Source: Shewanella halifaxensis HAW-EB4 (GTDB taxonomy: Bacteria > Pseudomonadota > Gammaproteobacteria > Enterobacterales > Shewanellaceae). From it: a stretch of DNA of 64,000 nt. Every line of letters starts with the position of its first letter. The stretch's first letter is position 1. Location: positions 310,001 to 374,000 of the forward strand of contig NC_010334.1 of NCBI RefSeq assembly GCF_000019185.1. The letters run 5' to 3'. The notes below the pieces were generated by a model. The model did not search any database. It saw only the letters and a list, made by a program, of their open reading frames with translations, and had not been told where the DNA came from. Positions 44,354-53,790 of this stretch are shown one piece after another. Both the position numbers and the translations under genes were made by a program.

Positions 44354-45412
44354 GCTTAGTTCGAGTAGCGGCGTTAACTCTTCAAGCTTTAGGCAGTACT
44401 CTTTACCTGAACTCACCAGCAGATCTTGGCTAAAGGCGCCGAGTGTATCTATACCGGGAGTTTCGTCGGGTGTGAAGATCTGTGCCAGTCGGCTTATGGC
44501 CTCAATACCTAAGCTTGCCTCTAAACTTGAACTCAAAACAGTGCGTACGCCATGCTCTGCTGCGGTATCAATCAGCTGCTGTAGTTTTTCGAGGCTGCCT
44601 AACAGGGTTGGCTTGATGATGAGTGCGCTTAGCCCTGACTGCATTGAAAATTGATAATCTGGACTGTTGAGTGACTCATCCAGCGCCCAAGGCATCTTAA
44701 TGGCTTGATAGAAAGCACGGTTGTCTTGAGGATTTTGACAAGGTTCTTCGATGTACTCGATGCTGTCGAGTGGCACACAGGCGGCAAACTCGATAGCCTG
44801 CTCTAGGCTAAAGCCACGGTTAGCGTCTAGGCGCAGCTTGAGCTTAGGGCGAATCGCTAAGATATGATGGATTAGCTGCAGCTCATCCTTTAATGAGTCT
44901 TGAGCCACTTTCACTTTGACTGAAAGTATGGTCTCAGGCAGCGCGCTAACTCTGTTAGCCACAAGGCTAAGAGACTCATCAGCTTGGCGATAGATAAGTG
45001 GCACTGTGCGCGCAGTTAATGTGTGTCCGTCGAGCTTACCCATTAGCTTGGCATGCATTAGGCTCAAACCATAGGCTAATGACGGCAGCTTGCTCTGCTC
45101 GGCAAGCGTTAATAAACAATCGATAGGCTGCTGCTGTAGTTCTGGCAGTAAATTCAGTAGCTGCTGGCTCACCCCCTCGAGCGTCTCTTGGCTAAAGCCT
45201 GAAATCGTTTCACCTTGGTTATCGACACCACAAAGCGGCGAGATCTCTACCCATTCTTGTCGCTCTTGGGTCTGTGCTACCAGCACGAGTCCACGGCGCT
45301 GTTCTATGCGTTGCTTGCCTACAGGCAGCGGCTTATCTAAATCGATAGCAAACTGATACAGACCTAACCTAGCTAAGGTTAATGGCTTTGCTTGCTGTAG
45401 AGTCGCGGTCAT
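44351..45412 (-). CDS. menC: o-Succinylbenzoate synthase MenC
   Basis: A 353-aa member of the enolase superfamily. Recognisable residues are the KxK pair in LSVKVKV, the metal ligands in LRLDANRG (Asp), YIEEP (Glu) and ALDESL (Asp), and the base Lys in LIIKPT. It dehydrates SHCHC to o-succinylbenzoate. It follows menH by 18 nt on the same strand. The final codons sit in a 20-bp tandem repeat. Confidence 0.93.
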   Translation of the reverse strand: MTATLQQAKPLTLARLGLYQFAIDLDKPLPVGKQRIEQRRGLVLVAQTQERQEWVEISPLCGVDNQGETISGFSQETLEGVSQQLLNLLPELQQQPIDCLLTLAEQSKLPSLAYGLSLMHAKLMGKLDGHTLTARTVPLIYRQADESLSLVANRVSALPETILSVKVKVAQDSLKDELQLIHHILAIRPKLKLRLDANRGFSLEQAIEFAACVPLDSIEYIEEPCQNPQDNRAFYQAIKMPWALDESLNSPDYQFSMQSGLSALIIKPTLLGSLEKLQQLIDTAAEHGVRTVLSSSLEASLGIEAISRLAQIFTPDETPGIDTLGAFSQDLLVSSGKEYCLKLEELTPLLELS

Positions 45413-45430
45413 GGAGTGCTCACTGTCTAG

Positions 45431-46282
45431 TTAGAAGTTAGAGTTCGATGCAAAAATGGTTTTGAGTTGCTCTGCAAAAGCCTCGGGAGCTGCCAGATGT
45501 ACGTTATGGCCACTGGCTTCGATGCAGTGTAGTGATAGTGGCTGTTGCTGCTGCCAGCGTTTGGCTAACGCCATAAATTTATGGTCTTGATGACCGGCAA
45601 TAAAGTGGCAGTCAACAGGTAGGCAGCTCGGGGTATCCCAAAGGTCTTGCTGCTCGGCTAAGGAGGTTGCGAGGTAGCAATTTAGTAGCTGCAAAGGGCG
45701 GTTATCGGCGCGTTTGTCGATAAGCTTTGCCCGCTCCGCTTCGGTTAAGTCGCTAAATACCGCTTGCTGATACCAAAGGCTTAAAAAATCCCTGATAGAT
45801 AGGGTCTCTAGTTTACTCGCCCAAGCTAAGTCATTGGCTTTACGAGCGACTCTATCGGCTTGATTTTGCAATCCAGGATGACACGACTCTAGGCAAAGGC
45901 TTAGCAATGCCTGTGGGTAGAGACGCGCTAAATGCAGCGCGATACGGCCACCAAGTGAATAACCCACTAAGTGATATTGACTGATATTAAGTTGTTCGAG
46001 CGTGGTGTGAATAAGCTCGGCGCAGCGGTTAAACCCCGGCGTCGGTAACTCGAGACTCTGGCTCGTGAAATCGAGCTGATTGTTACCGCTGGCCTGTGTG
46101 GTATCGCCATGGCTGTTATGACTACAATGACCGCCGTGGCCGGGAAGATCGATGCTGATGCAGAAGAAATCATCGGCTAACTGCTCGATGATTTCATTCC
46201 AATCCTCTTTGCTGCCTAAAAAGCCGTGTAGCAGTACCACGGCTGGTGATCCTATTTGACCTCTGCAGCGATAGCTCAGCAT
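45431..46282 (-). CDS. menH: SHCHC synthase MenH (alpha/beta hydrolase fold)
   Basis: A 283-aa alpha/beta-hydrolase with oxyanion segment VVLLHGFLGSKEDW, nucleophile Ser in LVGYSLGGRIAL and catalytic His in IEASGHNVHLAAPEAF. It removes pyruvate from SEPHCHC to form SHCHC in menaquinone synthesis. The start codon overlaps the menD stop by 1 nt. It is slightly longer than E. coli MenH (252 aa) owing to an Asn/Ser/Thr-rich insert near residues 50-75. Confidence 0.92.
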   Translation of the reverse strand: MLSYRCRGQIGSPAVVLLHGFLGSKEDWNEIIEQLADDFFCISIDLPGHGGHCSHNSHGDTTQASGNNQLDFTSQSLELPTPGFNRCAELIHTTLEQLNISQYHLVGYSLGGRIALHLARLYPQALLSLCLESCHPGLQNQADRVARKANDLAWASKLETLSIRDFLSLWYQQAVFSDLTEAERAKLIDKRADNRPLQLLNCYLATSLAEQQDLWDTPSCLPVDCHFIAGHQDHKFMALAKRWQQQQPLSLHCIEASGHNVHLAAPEAFAEQLKTIFASNSNF

Positions 46283-47991
46283 TAGCTCTGTTTTACCCAG
46301 CTTGATATCTGAGCTATCTGCTCACTGGCTTGGTTCTGCGCAACCGTGACCTCAATGACAGAGGGACCCGAGTAGGTCATGGCGTACTCATAGGACTCAA
46401 TAAAGTCGCTTAACGAGTCAACCTGATTGTAGGCTAGGCCAAACATCGCCGCGCCGAAGCCAAATTCGAGTCCGTGTGACAAGCGGTAGTAGTCGCTTCT
46501 CAGTTGTTCATTCGGCACGGGCAGCAAATTAAAGATATTACCGCCATCGTTGTTGAGGATAACGATCACGAAAGGGCTGGTTACCGTGCGTGCAATCGCC
46601 AACGAATTAAGATCATGTAAAGCCGAGATATCACCAATGATCAGTGTCGTTGGTTTCGCCCCCGCTATGGCAACGCCACATGCCGTTGCCAGTAAGCCAT
46701 CGATGCCCGATGCGCCGCGATTAGTAAATACATTGGCGCTAGAGGTAGTGATTGGCGCAAACATATCATACAGTCTTATTGGCAAACTATTACCGATAAA
46801 CAGCTGTTGCTCATTGGTCTGGCGCTTAGCAATAGCGCGAATGGCTTGCGCTTCACCAAATTCAGCATGATCAATTTGCTGCTGATAGAGGGTTTCTAGC
46901 TCATCGTTAAACTGTACTAAGTTTAGTGCCCAATTGGCCTGTGATGATCTTGGCCATGCTAGTGCAGCAAACTGATGCGCCGGAGCAATCCAAACCTGTT
47001 TAGGTTTATTGCTTGGGTCAAGTCGCTGTTGCTGCGGGAGCACTTGCCAGTAATCTTTCCAATCTTGATCATTGAGATAACTAATCAAGCGTTTTGACAG
47101 AATACGTCCGCCAAACACAAGCACTTTTTCTGCTTGGGCTAATAACGCCTTAGATTTTGGCTGCTGCAGCAATTGATCGATATTACCGATTGCGCCGCCG
47201 TGCTGTCTGAGCTGTGACTGAGCATCGGTGACAATGGGCCAGCCAAGCTTTTGTGCAAGCACAATAAGCTCTTCGCTCTGCTGCTCAGGCGCTAGTGTTG
47301 CCGCAACAATCACCCCTTTACCGTGAACAAAACGTGCGAGGGCATCGGATGTCGGCATCTGACCTGAATTCATTGTGGCGAACTGGCTATAAGGCTTAGT
47401 TTGTTGCTGCCACTTTGCAATGGGCGCTAAATAACGTGAAAAGTCGACACTAGGCTCATTTGGATATAGAGGCTCACGGTACATGCAGTTGATATGCACG
47501 GGTTGTGATTGATTACACACAGCGTCATCTAACAGGCTCAGTAGTGCTTGGGGCGCTATGTTCAAGTCGGGGGTTGGCAAATTGAGCTGTTTGGCATACT
47601 GAGCGAAAATAGCAGGCTGAATAATGGCTTGGTTAGCACCACAGTCGATGAGCTCTGGTGGTCTATCGCCAGATAACACGATTAAAGGAACGTGAGTGAG
47701 CCAAGCTTCAATAATCGCAGGGTAAAGGTTGGCTACTGCCGTCCCTGAAGTGGTAATAATCGCAACTGGAGCTTGGCTCGCTTTAGCTAAGCCGAGTGCC
47801 ATAAAGCCCAGGCCTCTTTCATCAAAATGAATATGTTGGCTAAGCTTCGACTGTTTTGCCGCTGCCAGAGTTAATGGAGTGGAGCGGGAACCTGGCGCCA
47901 TACAGACGTGTTTGACACCAAGACGGGCCAGTTCTTCTAAGATTAACGTTCCCCAAAGCAGGTTCAGTTCAGCTGTATGTTCGGTTTGCAT
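46282..47991 (-). CDS. menD: SEPHCHC synthase MenD (thiamine-diphosphate enzyme)
   Basis: A 569-aa ThDP enzyme, normal length for MenD. Typical segments are the N-terminal [15 protein letters not shown], the [17 protein letters not shown] active-site region, [13 protein letters not shown] (start of the diphosphate/metal motif) and [14 protein letters not shown] (its end). It joins 2-oxoglutarate and isochorismate, the first committed step of menaquinone synthesis. It leads the menD-menH-menC-menE operon; the product feeds CymA and other anaerobic quinol oxidases. menF and menB are not in the window. Confidence 0.95.
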   Translation of the reverse strand: MQTEHTAELNLLWGTLILEELARLGVKHVCMAPGSRSTPLTLAAAKQSKLSQHIHFDERGLGFMALGLAKASQAPVAIITTSGTAVANLYPAIIEAWLTHVPLIVLSGDRPPELIDCGANQAIIQPAIFAQYAKQLNLPTPDLNIAPQALLSLLDDAVCNQSQPVHINCMYREPLYPNEPSVDFSRYLAPIAKWQQQTKPYSQFATMNSGQMPTSDALARFVHGKGVIVAATLAPEQQSEELIVLAQKLGWPIVTDAQSQLRQHGGAIGNIDQLLQQPKSKALLAQAEKVLVFGGRILSKRLISYLNDQDWKDYWQVLPQQQRLDPSNKPKQVWIAPAHQFAALAWPRSSQANWALNLVQFNDELETLYQQQIDHAEFGEAQAIRAIAKRQTNEQQLFIGNSLPIRLYDMFAPITTSSANVFTNRGASGIDGLLATACGVAIAGAKPTTLIIGDISALHDLNSLAIARTVTSPFVIVILNNDGGNIFNLLPVPNEQLRSDYYRLSHGLEFGFGAAMFGLAYNQVDSLSDFIESYEYAMTYSGPSVIEVTVAQNQASEQIAQISSWVKQS

Positions 47992-48236
47992 AGATAAGTA
48001 CCATCTTATTGATAGCCTTAGTTTAACTTGCTTTAGCCTAAAGGAGTATGATCGCTCTTATGTTTTCTTTATGAAGCGCTTTGTTTGTCAGTAGTACTGA
48101 TTGGCATCAGTCAGTCACTTAATGGTCTGTACCTATAATTAGGTATATATGTGATTGGTATAACAAAATCCTATACTATTCAGTGTTATAGTTTGTATAC
48201 AATAATTATAAAGCATGCTGCTGGGCAAAGGATTTG

Positions 48237-49208
48237 ATGCGTAAGGAACTTTCTAAGCTAGATTATTTTACTCTTAAGGTCTTTATTGGTTTAGTCGAGT
48301 TTAAAAATGGTTCTGTTGTAGCCCAGAAACTTGATACGACACAGCCAAAGGTGAGTCGTGCGCTGAGCAATATGCGAGAAGTCATTCATGATGAGCTGTT
48401 TGTTAGGCGTCAATATGGTGTCGAGCCGAATATCATGGCGGACAAGCTATATCCTATTGCCAAGTCTATTGTTCAAGCCTACGAGCAGATGGCCGATGTG
48501 ACAGCTCAGCTTCCAGAAAAAAATCAATTAATTATTGCCGCTCAGGAGCATTTGGCCGGATTCTTGGTTGATTCGATTTCTGAAGTCTGTCAGCGCCAAG
48601 GGCTAGAAATTTCGGTAAGCATCCAAGCTTGGAGCGATAATGTTCAAGAGCTATTGGCCCAAGGTAAAATTGACTATGCGATAACCGTTAACTCAACACA
48701 ATCTGAGTCAGTGAGAAATTTTAAAATTGGTGATGTCAAAAATTACTTTTTAGCAGCTAGAAAAGCTCATCCTTTTTTTGATAAAGAGGTTAGCTTGAGT
48801 CGTTTGCTTGAGAATAAGTTGGTATTTATCAATTACGCTAAGGTGGGCTTGATAGAGCACTGGTTTGAACGCTATACAAAAGATCATTCCTTAGATATTA
48901 AGATGAGCTTCAAAACAACAAGTTTAGCGATGGCGCTTAATCATGTGGCTAAGACCGATGATATCTGTTGGACAGCGTCTATTTTTTCTTACCTCTATTT
49001 CAATAGTCGCAGCGATATCGATTATATTGATGTGACAGATTTTTATGAGAAGGTACTGTTTCCAAATGGAGACTTTGCCAGCTACAGTTATTACCTGCAG
49101 TATCATCAATCCCATGATAATGACTTTTCAACGGCGCTATCTAAGCTATTGCAGCAAAGTCTGGCGCTTGCTCAAGAGCAGTATGAGCAGCAGAGTATGG
49201 CAAATTAG
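48237..49208 (+). CDS. LysR-family transcriptional regulator (paralog 1)
   Basis: A 323-aa LysR regulator. The N-terminal winged helix (KLDYFTLKVFIGLVEFKNG, then LDTTQPKVSRALSNMREV) is followed by the effector domain. The segment DELFVRRQYGVEPN shows the close kinship to the next gene. ATG 48237 is used because the upstream TTG at 48234 is too close to AAGGA. It is divergent from menD and convergent with its paralog; the target is unknown. A shared terminator follows. Confidence 0.85.
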   Translation: MRKELSKLDYFTLKVFIGLVEFKNGSVVAQKLDTTQPKVSRALSNMREVIHDELFVRRQYGVEPNIMADKLYPIAKSIVQAYEQMADVTAQLPEKNQLIIAAQEHLAGFLVDSISEVCQRQGLEISVSIQAWSDNVQELLAQGKIDYAITVNSTQSESVRNFKIGDVKNYFLAARKAHPFFDKEVSLSRLLENKLVFINYAKVGLIEHWFERYTKDHSLDIKMSFKTTSLAMALNHVAKTDDICWTASIFSYLYFNSRSDIDYIDVTDFYEKVLFPNGDFASYSYYLQYHQSHDNDFSTALSKLLQQSLALAQEQYEQQSMAN

Positions 49209-49225
49209 TTTACATTATTAGCTAT

Positions 49226-49253
49226 AAAAAAGAGTGCTTAGGCACTCTTTTTT
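49226..49253. terminator. Bidirectional terminator between the two LysR genes
   Basis: Arms aaaaaagagtgc (49226-49237) and gcactctttttt (49242-49253) make a perfect 12-bp stem around ttag, with U tracts on both strands. Confidence 0.92.
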
Positions 49254-49275
49254 ATTTTAGTCGGCAGGCTATTCG

Positions 49276-50241
49276 TTAATGTAACAATAGCTCCACTAAC
49301 TCTTTTACCTCTGAAGAGAGCCAGCGTAAGTTTGGGTCTTTGTTGCTGTCGCTATAAACCAAATAAAGGTATGGTTCTTTCACATGCATATATAGGCGTT
49401 CAGATTCTACGTCAGATAAGCGGCAAGCATGCAGATCTGGAGTGTTATTAATCATTGTGAATATAGAGCTGTAAGGTAACAATGCGATACCTTGGCTAGA
49501 ACGCAGGTATTCAAATAGCCCGGTTAACCCGGTTAAGTTCATCTCAGTGATGAGCTTAATTTGCTGTGATTGACAAAATTCTTGGAAAGGACTCTGCTCC
49601 AGTTCTGATTGGCCCATGTTACTATTAATAAATGGATATCCTGCAATGGATTCTAAGGTGATCTCTTCTTTTAAGATTGGATGCTCATGATGGCAAACCA
49701 AGAAGACTTTGTTTAACTTCTTCAGTGGTATGGCATTAAGCGAGTCATCGGTATCTTTAATGCTATCTAGCATCTTACTACAACATAAGCCGAGATCGAC
49801 CTCGCCATTGATAATGTCGTTGATTGAACTCTTAGTCCAAGGGGCAATGTTGAAGCTCACCTCTTTACCCGCATTCTTGATGGCGTTAAGCAGTACTTTA
49901 GGAAACGGATATGAGATTAGATCGGGAGCCACAATTTCGAAATGATGAGTCGGGCTTAGTTCATGTATACCATTTAGCTTCTGTAAATTTTTAGAGCACT
50001 CAATGATCTCTTTCGCAATAGGGTAGACTTTAGCTGCAAATTCATTGGGTACTAAGCCGTGCTTTTTACGAATGAAAAGTTCATTACCAAAAACTTCCCT
50101 TGCGTGTTTAAGACAGCGACTTATCTTTGGTGCAGGAACATTCAATTTATGAGAGACAAAAGTAGCAGATTTATGCTCATAAAGATTAACTAGTATATTA
50201 ATGCTTAATAAATCCAAGTCACTAAAACTTATATCTCTCAT
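49276..50241 (-). CDS. LysR-family transcriptional regulator (paralog 2)
   Basis: A 321-aa LysR regulator whose DNA-binding part (LDLLSINILVNLYEHKS, then LNVPAPKISRCLKHAREV, then NELFIRKKHGLVPNEFAAKVYPIAKEI) is clearly homologous to the gene at 48237. It is divergent from the DUF2726/cytochrome cluster across a 556-nt AT-rich region, which makes that cluster a natural target. ATG 50241 has AGG about 10 nt upstream. The inducer is unknown. Confidence 0.85.
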   Translation of the reverse strand: MRDISFSDLDLLSINILVNLYEHKSATFVSHKLNVPAPKISRCLKHAREVFGNELFIRKKHGLVPNEFAAKVYPIAKEIIECSKNLQKLNGIHELSPTHHFEIVAPDLISYPFPKVLLNAIKNAGKEVSFNIAPWTKSSINDIINGEVDLGLCCSKMLDSIKDTDDSLNAIPLKKLNKVFLVCHHEHPILKEEITLESIAGYPFINSNMGQSELEQSPFQEFCQSQQIKLITEMNLTGLTGLFEYLRSSQGIALLPYSSIFTMINNTPDLHACRLSDVESERLYMHVKEPYLYLVYSDSNKDPNLRWLSSEVKELVELLLH

Positions 50242-50797
50242 ATTAAATACCTGTTAATGAAAGTTAAATGTTGAATTCGATAATAACCAATTTGAATTTT
50301 TTATACTAATTTTATTTTGCTGATTTTTAAATAAAGTTTTTTATTGCTTGTATAGTTATTTATATGCCAAATTCCAGAAATATAGATTAAGCATATCTCT
50401 ATCGGTGTACAGGTTTTAGCTCGATTGTTTTTTTGTAGAGGTATATTGGATCCGGCTTTCAATTGTAGCGTCTGTTCTTAAATAGTTAAAATTGTGCAGC
50501 AAGATGATGGGGGACTTTTTATGGCTTGTTTTTATATTTTTTTATATGTTTTTTTTGTTTTTGATATTTAATAGTTCTTTTCTTGCAAAAAGTTTAATTT
50601 CGCATTTTAGACATTCCTTTTTTGAATTTGCAAATTTCTCATTTAGCTAATTAGATGTGCTTTTAACTTTAAAGATTAATAAAACGTATCAGTTTCAATA
50701 ATTGATTTGTATCAATGTTTGGGGCTGCTTTAATAACAATACTGATTGGGCGTTAAAAAAAACTATTAATAATTAAAATGTAAGTTTGGAGGTCGTT
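50242..50797. other. 556-nt AT-rich regulatory region before the cytochrome cluster
   Basis: No gene seen in any frame. Very rich in T and A runs, consistent with curved promoter DNA. Contains one perfect FNR box (50702-50715) about 85 nt upstream of the DUF2726-like gene. Confidence 0.6.
50702..50715 (+). promoter_or_regulatory. Perfect FNR/EtrA box
   Basis: TTGAT-ttgt-ATCAA matches the FNR consensus at all ten positions. Position about 85 nt upstream of the next start codon suits an activator site. In Shewanella, EtrA and CRP both act on such sites in anaerobic respiration genes. Confidence 0.75.
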
Positions 50798-51289
50798 ATG
50801 AGTGCATCTGTAATGTTAAGTTATGCTTTCATGTACTTTGTATTGTTCCTTGTGGTGCCATTTGTATTGGCAACATTTGCAATGACATGTATAAAATTCT
50901 TTAAATCAACTGAATTTGTAGCATCAAATATCAAATTGAAGCCAAACTCGTTGGGAGATCAATCTGTCAGCTTTATCAATAAATTAAACGACTTGGTTGT
51001 GGGTAAATACAATGTGCTATACGGCACAACATTAGATAGCCTTTGTGACGTTGATAAGAATGAAAAAGAGCAAGATGCTCATAGCTACCTGCAGGGTTGC
51101 CATCTTGATTATGTATTAGTGGATAGTGAGTCTTCAGCCGTAAAACTCGTTATTACAGACCCGCAGCATAACTCTGAAGAGAACAACAGATTCATCGACG
51201 ATACACTAGCCAAAATGGGTGTGAAAGTACTTCACTTAGCCAAGAATGACTGCGATGCAAACCTGATCAAAAGCTCGTTAGTCGCATAA
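50798..51289 (+). CDS. Membrane-anchored DUF2726-like protein
   Basis: A 163-aa protein with a single long N-terminal membrane helix (MYFVLFLVVPFVLATFAMTCI) and a cytoplasmic domain resembling DUF2726. The domain shows HLDYVLVDSESSAVKLVITD, then EENNRFIDDTLAKMGVKVLHL, close to the DUF2726 pattern HxDFVL...IELDDxxH...D..L...Gi. DUF2726 is a nuclease-fold domain, but the expected catalytic acids are partly lost here (ITDPQH in place of IELDDxxH), so activity is doubtful. GGAGGT lies 4 nt upstream of ATG 50798. First gene downstream of the FNR box, but separated from the cytochromes by a strong hairpin. Confidence 0.55.
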   Translation: MSASVMLSYAFMYFVLFLVVPFVLATFAMTCIKFFKSTEFVASNIKLKPNSLGDQSVSFINKLNDLVVGKYNVLYGTTLDSLCDVDKNEKEQDAHSYLQGCHLDYVLVDSESSAVKLVITDPQHNSEENNRFIDDTLAKMGVKVLHLAKNDCDANLIKSSLVA

Positions 51290-51296
51290 TGTCAAT

Positions 51297-51324
51297 AGGT
51301 GTTGCAACATCAGTTGCAACACCT
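51297..51324 (+). terminator. Strong intercistronic hairpin before the cytochrome cluster
   Basis: Arms aggtgttgcaac (51297-51308) and gttgcaacacct (51313-51324) form a perfect 12-bp stem around atca. No U tract follows directly, so it may attenuate or process rather than fully end transcription. Confidence 0.65.
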
Positions 51325-51372
51325 CAATCCCCAACCCTCTTTATTTATCACTTAGTAATGTGAGGACACCCC

Positions 51373-51843
51373 ATGTCCAGCCTATTTAAATATTTAGCTT
51401 CCGTGCTAATTAGCATTTTACTTGTAGTTGCCGCTTCGACTGCACCGATCAAGGCCATTGCTGCAGAATTTGAAATTAACAAAAATAAACAATGCATTAT
51501 GTGCCACAAGCGCAATGGAATAATGCATGGCGTACACGCCAATGACGCCTTGGATATCCGTTGTCAGGATTGCCATGGAGAAAAAGAGGGACATCCAAGA
51601 AAGGCATCTAATTTAATCGGCTTTAGTAATAAGCCGACCTCAGATGCAAATGCGCAAACTCAAAGTTGTTTGAAGTGTCATGACCATAGCGTATTAGCTG
51701 AGCGTGATTGGAGCCATGACGCTCACTCTAATAAGGTGAATTGTGCTAGCTGCCATCTTTTACATCCCAACACAGATCCTGTGCTAGGCGTATCTGCAAA
51801 AGAGCGTAGTGAACTGTGTAGCAGTTGCCACGTGGCCAAGTAA
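51373..51843 (+). CDS. Periplasmic pentaheme cytochrome c (NrfB-like)
   Basis: A 156-aa secreted cytochrome with signal peptide (residues about 1-31) and five CxxCH sites: CIMCH, CQDCH, CLKCH, CASCH and CSSCH. Heme number and length fit NrfB, which carries electrons from the NrfCD quinol oxidase to a terminal reductase. It is the first gene of a compact group (NrfB-, NrfC-, NrfD-like, tetraheme cytochrome). No nrfA, sirA or other terminal reductase is nearby. SirB/NrfB naming cannot be decided from sequence alone. Confidence 0.85.
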   Translation: MSSLFKYLASVLISILLVVAASTAPIKAIAAEFEINKNKQCIMCHKRNGIMHGVHANDALDIRCQDCHGEKEGHPRKASNLIGFSNKPTSDANAQTQSCLKCHDHSVLAERDWSHDAHSNKVNCASCHLLHPNTDPVLGVSAKERSELCSSCHVAK

Positions 51844-51856
51844 TTAGGGGAACTAT

Positions 51857-52540
51857 ATGTCTAACTCAAGAAGATTGTTTTTAAAAGGTGCCTGCGCTGC
51901 TGCGGTTGGGGCTTCCGGTTTTACCATCGCAATGGCAAGAAGCACGACAAGTGGTGACGTTGAACCCGCTTGCAACTATGCCTTAGTACATGATGAAACC
52001 AAGTGTATCGGTTGTGATGCTTGCTCTATTGCTTGTCGTGAAGTCAACCAAGTTCCAGAAGGTGTAAGTCGATTAGAGATCGAGCGTGAAGGTCCATTTG
52101 GTGAGTATCCAAATCAGCATTTTCGTTTTACGCGTAAATCATGTCAACATTGTGATGATACGCCTTGTGTAAAGGTATGCCCAACAGGGGCTGCCTATAA
52201 AGATCCAAAAACAGGCATCGTAAGTGTCGATGAATGGAAGTGTGTCGGTTGCCAATATTGCATTGCGGCTTGTCCGTATCAAATCCGCTTCATTAATCCT
52301 GTGACTAAAGCGGCTGATAAATGCGATTTCTGTAAGGAAACTCGCCTTAAAGAGGGCCAGTTGCCTGCTTGTGTTACTGCCTGTCCAACTAAAGCGTTAA
52401 CTTTTGGTGATATTACCGATCCACAATCTCAAGTCGTACAAGTGCTTAAATCAACCCCTAGCTACCGCAGCAAAACCGATCTCGGGACTAGACCTAAGGT
52501 GTTCCGTATCGCGTCACAAAGCGGGGAGATAAAGTTATGA
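51857..52540 (+). CDS. NrfC/SirC-type ferredoxin with four [4Fe-4S] clusters and Tat signal
   Basis: A 227-aa protein. The N terminus carries a twin-arginine signal (SRRLFLKGACAAAVGAS). Sixteen Cys are arranged in four groups: CIGCDACSIAC, CQHCDDTPCVKVC, CVGCQYCIAAC and CDFC...CVTAC. Such proteins sit on the periplasmic face of NrfD-type membrane subunits and pass electrons from quinol onwards. It overlaps the NrfD gene by 4 nt. Orientation with NrfB and NrfD matches nrfBCD and sirBCD arrangements. Confidence 0.9.
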   Translation: MSNSRRLFLKGACAAAVGASGFTIAMARSTTSGDVEPACNYALVHDETKCIGCDACSIACREVNQVPEGVSRLEIEREGPFGEYPNQHFRFTRKSCQHCDDTPCVKVCPTGAAYKDPKTGIVSVDEWKCVGCQYCIAACPYQIRFINPVTKAADKCDFCKETRLKEGQLPACVTACPTKALTFGDITDPQSQVVQVLKSTPSYRSKTDLGTRPKVFRIASQSGEIKL

Positions 52541-53478
52541 GTCCATTTCATTTTGACAGCCTAATTTGGCATTGGCCGATTGCCATCTACCTATTTCTAG
52601 CGGGTGTATCCGCTGGAGCAATCTGTTTCGCAGTATTGCTAAAACACTTTAAATTGGGACGTGATGCCTATAAATCGGGCTTTGTTCAGGCCGCATGTCT
52701 TATAGCACCGTTGGCTGTATTTGCAGGCCTTGGCATTTTAGTTATCGATTTAACTAAGCCGTTTGATTTTTGGAAAATCCTACTCTTCTACAACCCAACT
52801 TCTGTGATGTCCGTTGGTGTCGCTGTACTGATGGTCTATCAGGTAGCCCTGTTCGCTTGGTTAGCTTGTGTCTTTAAAGAGCCTGCGCTTTCCTGGTGTA
52901 GCGGTCGCTGGCCAGTTGTTGAGAAGTTATTTAATGCAATCGCTAAGCATGAAGCAACCATTACTGGCTTCTTGGTGATGCTTGCCTTGTCGTTAGGTGC
53001 GTATACCGGCTTCCTATTATCGGCATTAACGACCTATCCAATGCTAAATAATCCGGTATTGCCTTTGCTGTTTTTAGTCTCTGGTCTTTCATCGGGAGCG
53101 GCGGGCACTCTACTTGGCGGCGTATTGCTCAAAGGTAATCCTGATGGTAAGGAAGTGCACTTTATCCACAATATTGAGATCCCGATGATTTTGGTGGAAA
53201 TTGTGCTGATCTTCACCTTCTTTGCCGGCTTGATTTTAACCGGAGGGCAGAGCCAAGTGGCAGCATTTACTGCAATTGGAGAGGGCTTCTGGGGCTGGAT
53301 TTTCTGGGCGGGTATCGTTGTTGTTGGTTTGAGTATGCCACTGGCCTTTAACCTATTTATGAAAGCATCTTCTAAGCGCAAGTTCTCTTATGTGGCTATT
53401 ACAGCTAGCTGCAGTTTAATCGGCGTGCTGTTACTGCGTAATTTCATTCTTTATACCGGCCAAATGACGGTTGCTTAA
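52537..53478 (+). CDS. NrfD/PsrC-type quinol-oxidising membrane subunit
   Basis: A 313-aa integral membrane protein with eight or nine helices (WPIAIYLFLAGVSAGAICFAV; LIAPLAVFAGLGILVIDL; TGFLVMLALSLGAYTGFLLSA and others). The GVSAGA segment near the first helix and the PTSVMSVGVAV stretch are typical of NrfD-like quinone-site subunits. It oxidises menaquinol and reduces the NrfC-type protein. Four-nt overlap with the upstream gene. In S. oneidensis, SirCD (same families) can partly replace CymA. Confidence 0.9.
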   Translation: MSPFHFDSLIWHWPIAIYLFLAGVSAGAICFAVLLKHFKLGRDAYKSGFVQAACLIAPLAVFAGLGILVIDLTKPFDFWKILLFYNPTSVMSVGVAVLMVYQVALFAWLACVFKEPALSWCSGRWPVVEKLFNAIAKHEATITGFLVMLALSLGAYTGFLLSALTTYPMLNNPVLPLLFLVSGLSSGAAGTLLGGVLLKGNPDGKEVHFIHNIEIPMILVEIVLIFTFFAGLILTGGQSQVAAFTAIGEGFWGWIFWAGIVVVGLSMPLAFNLFMKASSKRKFSYVAITASCSLIGVLLLRNFILYTGQMTVA

Positions 53479-53499
53479 TTATTTACTGAGGGTTTGGAT

Positions 53500-53790
53500 A
53501 TGCTTAAAGTTTTAGGGTTAACAGTTTTATTGAGCTTTTCTGGTGCTGCAATGGCGACTTCAGTTGCTGATTCGCATACTGAGATGGCAGGTTGTGAGTC
53601 ATGTCATCAAGATGGTGCGCCATCGGCGGATATGGCATATGAGAATGAAACCTGTGTGAGCTGTCATGGTTCATTGAAAGACCTTGATGGTGAAATGCAT
53701 CAGCAGCATGACGGTATCATCACTTGTAGTGATTGCCATGTTGTGCACGGGGAGGCTTCGGCTAACGATAGTTGTGCAAGCTGTCACTAA
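53500..53790 (+). CDS. Small tetraheme cytochrome c (CctA/STC-like)
   Basis: A 96-aa secreted cytochrome with signal peptide (LKVLGLTVLLSFSGAAMA) and four CxxCH sites: CESCH, CVSCH, CSDCH, CASCH. The mature segment DSHTEMAGCESCHQDGAPSA is close to S. oneidensis STC. STC-type proteins shuttle electrons across the periplasm to outer-membrane conduits and reductases. ATG 53500 has GAGGG 7 nt upstream; the in-frame TTG two codons earlier does not. A second, unlinked cctA is likely elsewhere in the genome, so this is a cluster-specific copy. Confidence 0.88.
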   Translation: MLKVLGLTVLLSFSGAAMATSVADSHTEMAGCESCHQDGAPSADMAYENETCVSCHGSLKDLDGEMHQQHDGIITCSDCHVVHGEASANDSCASCH

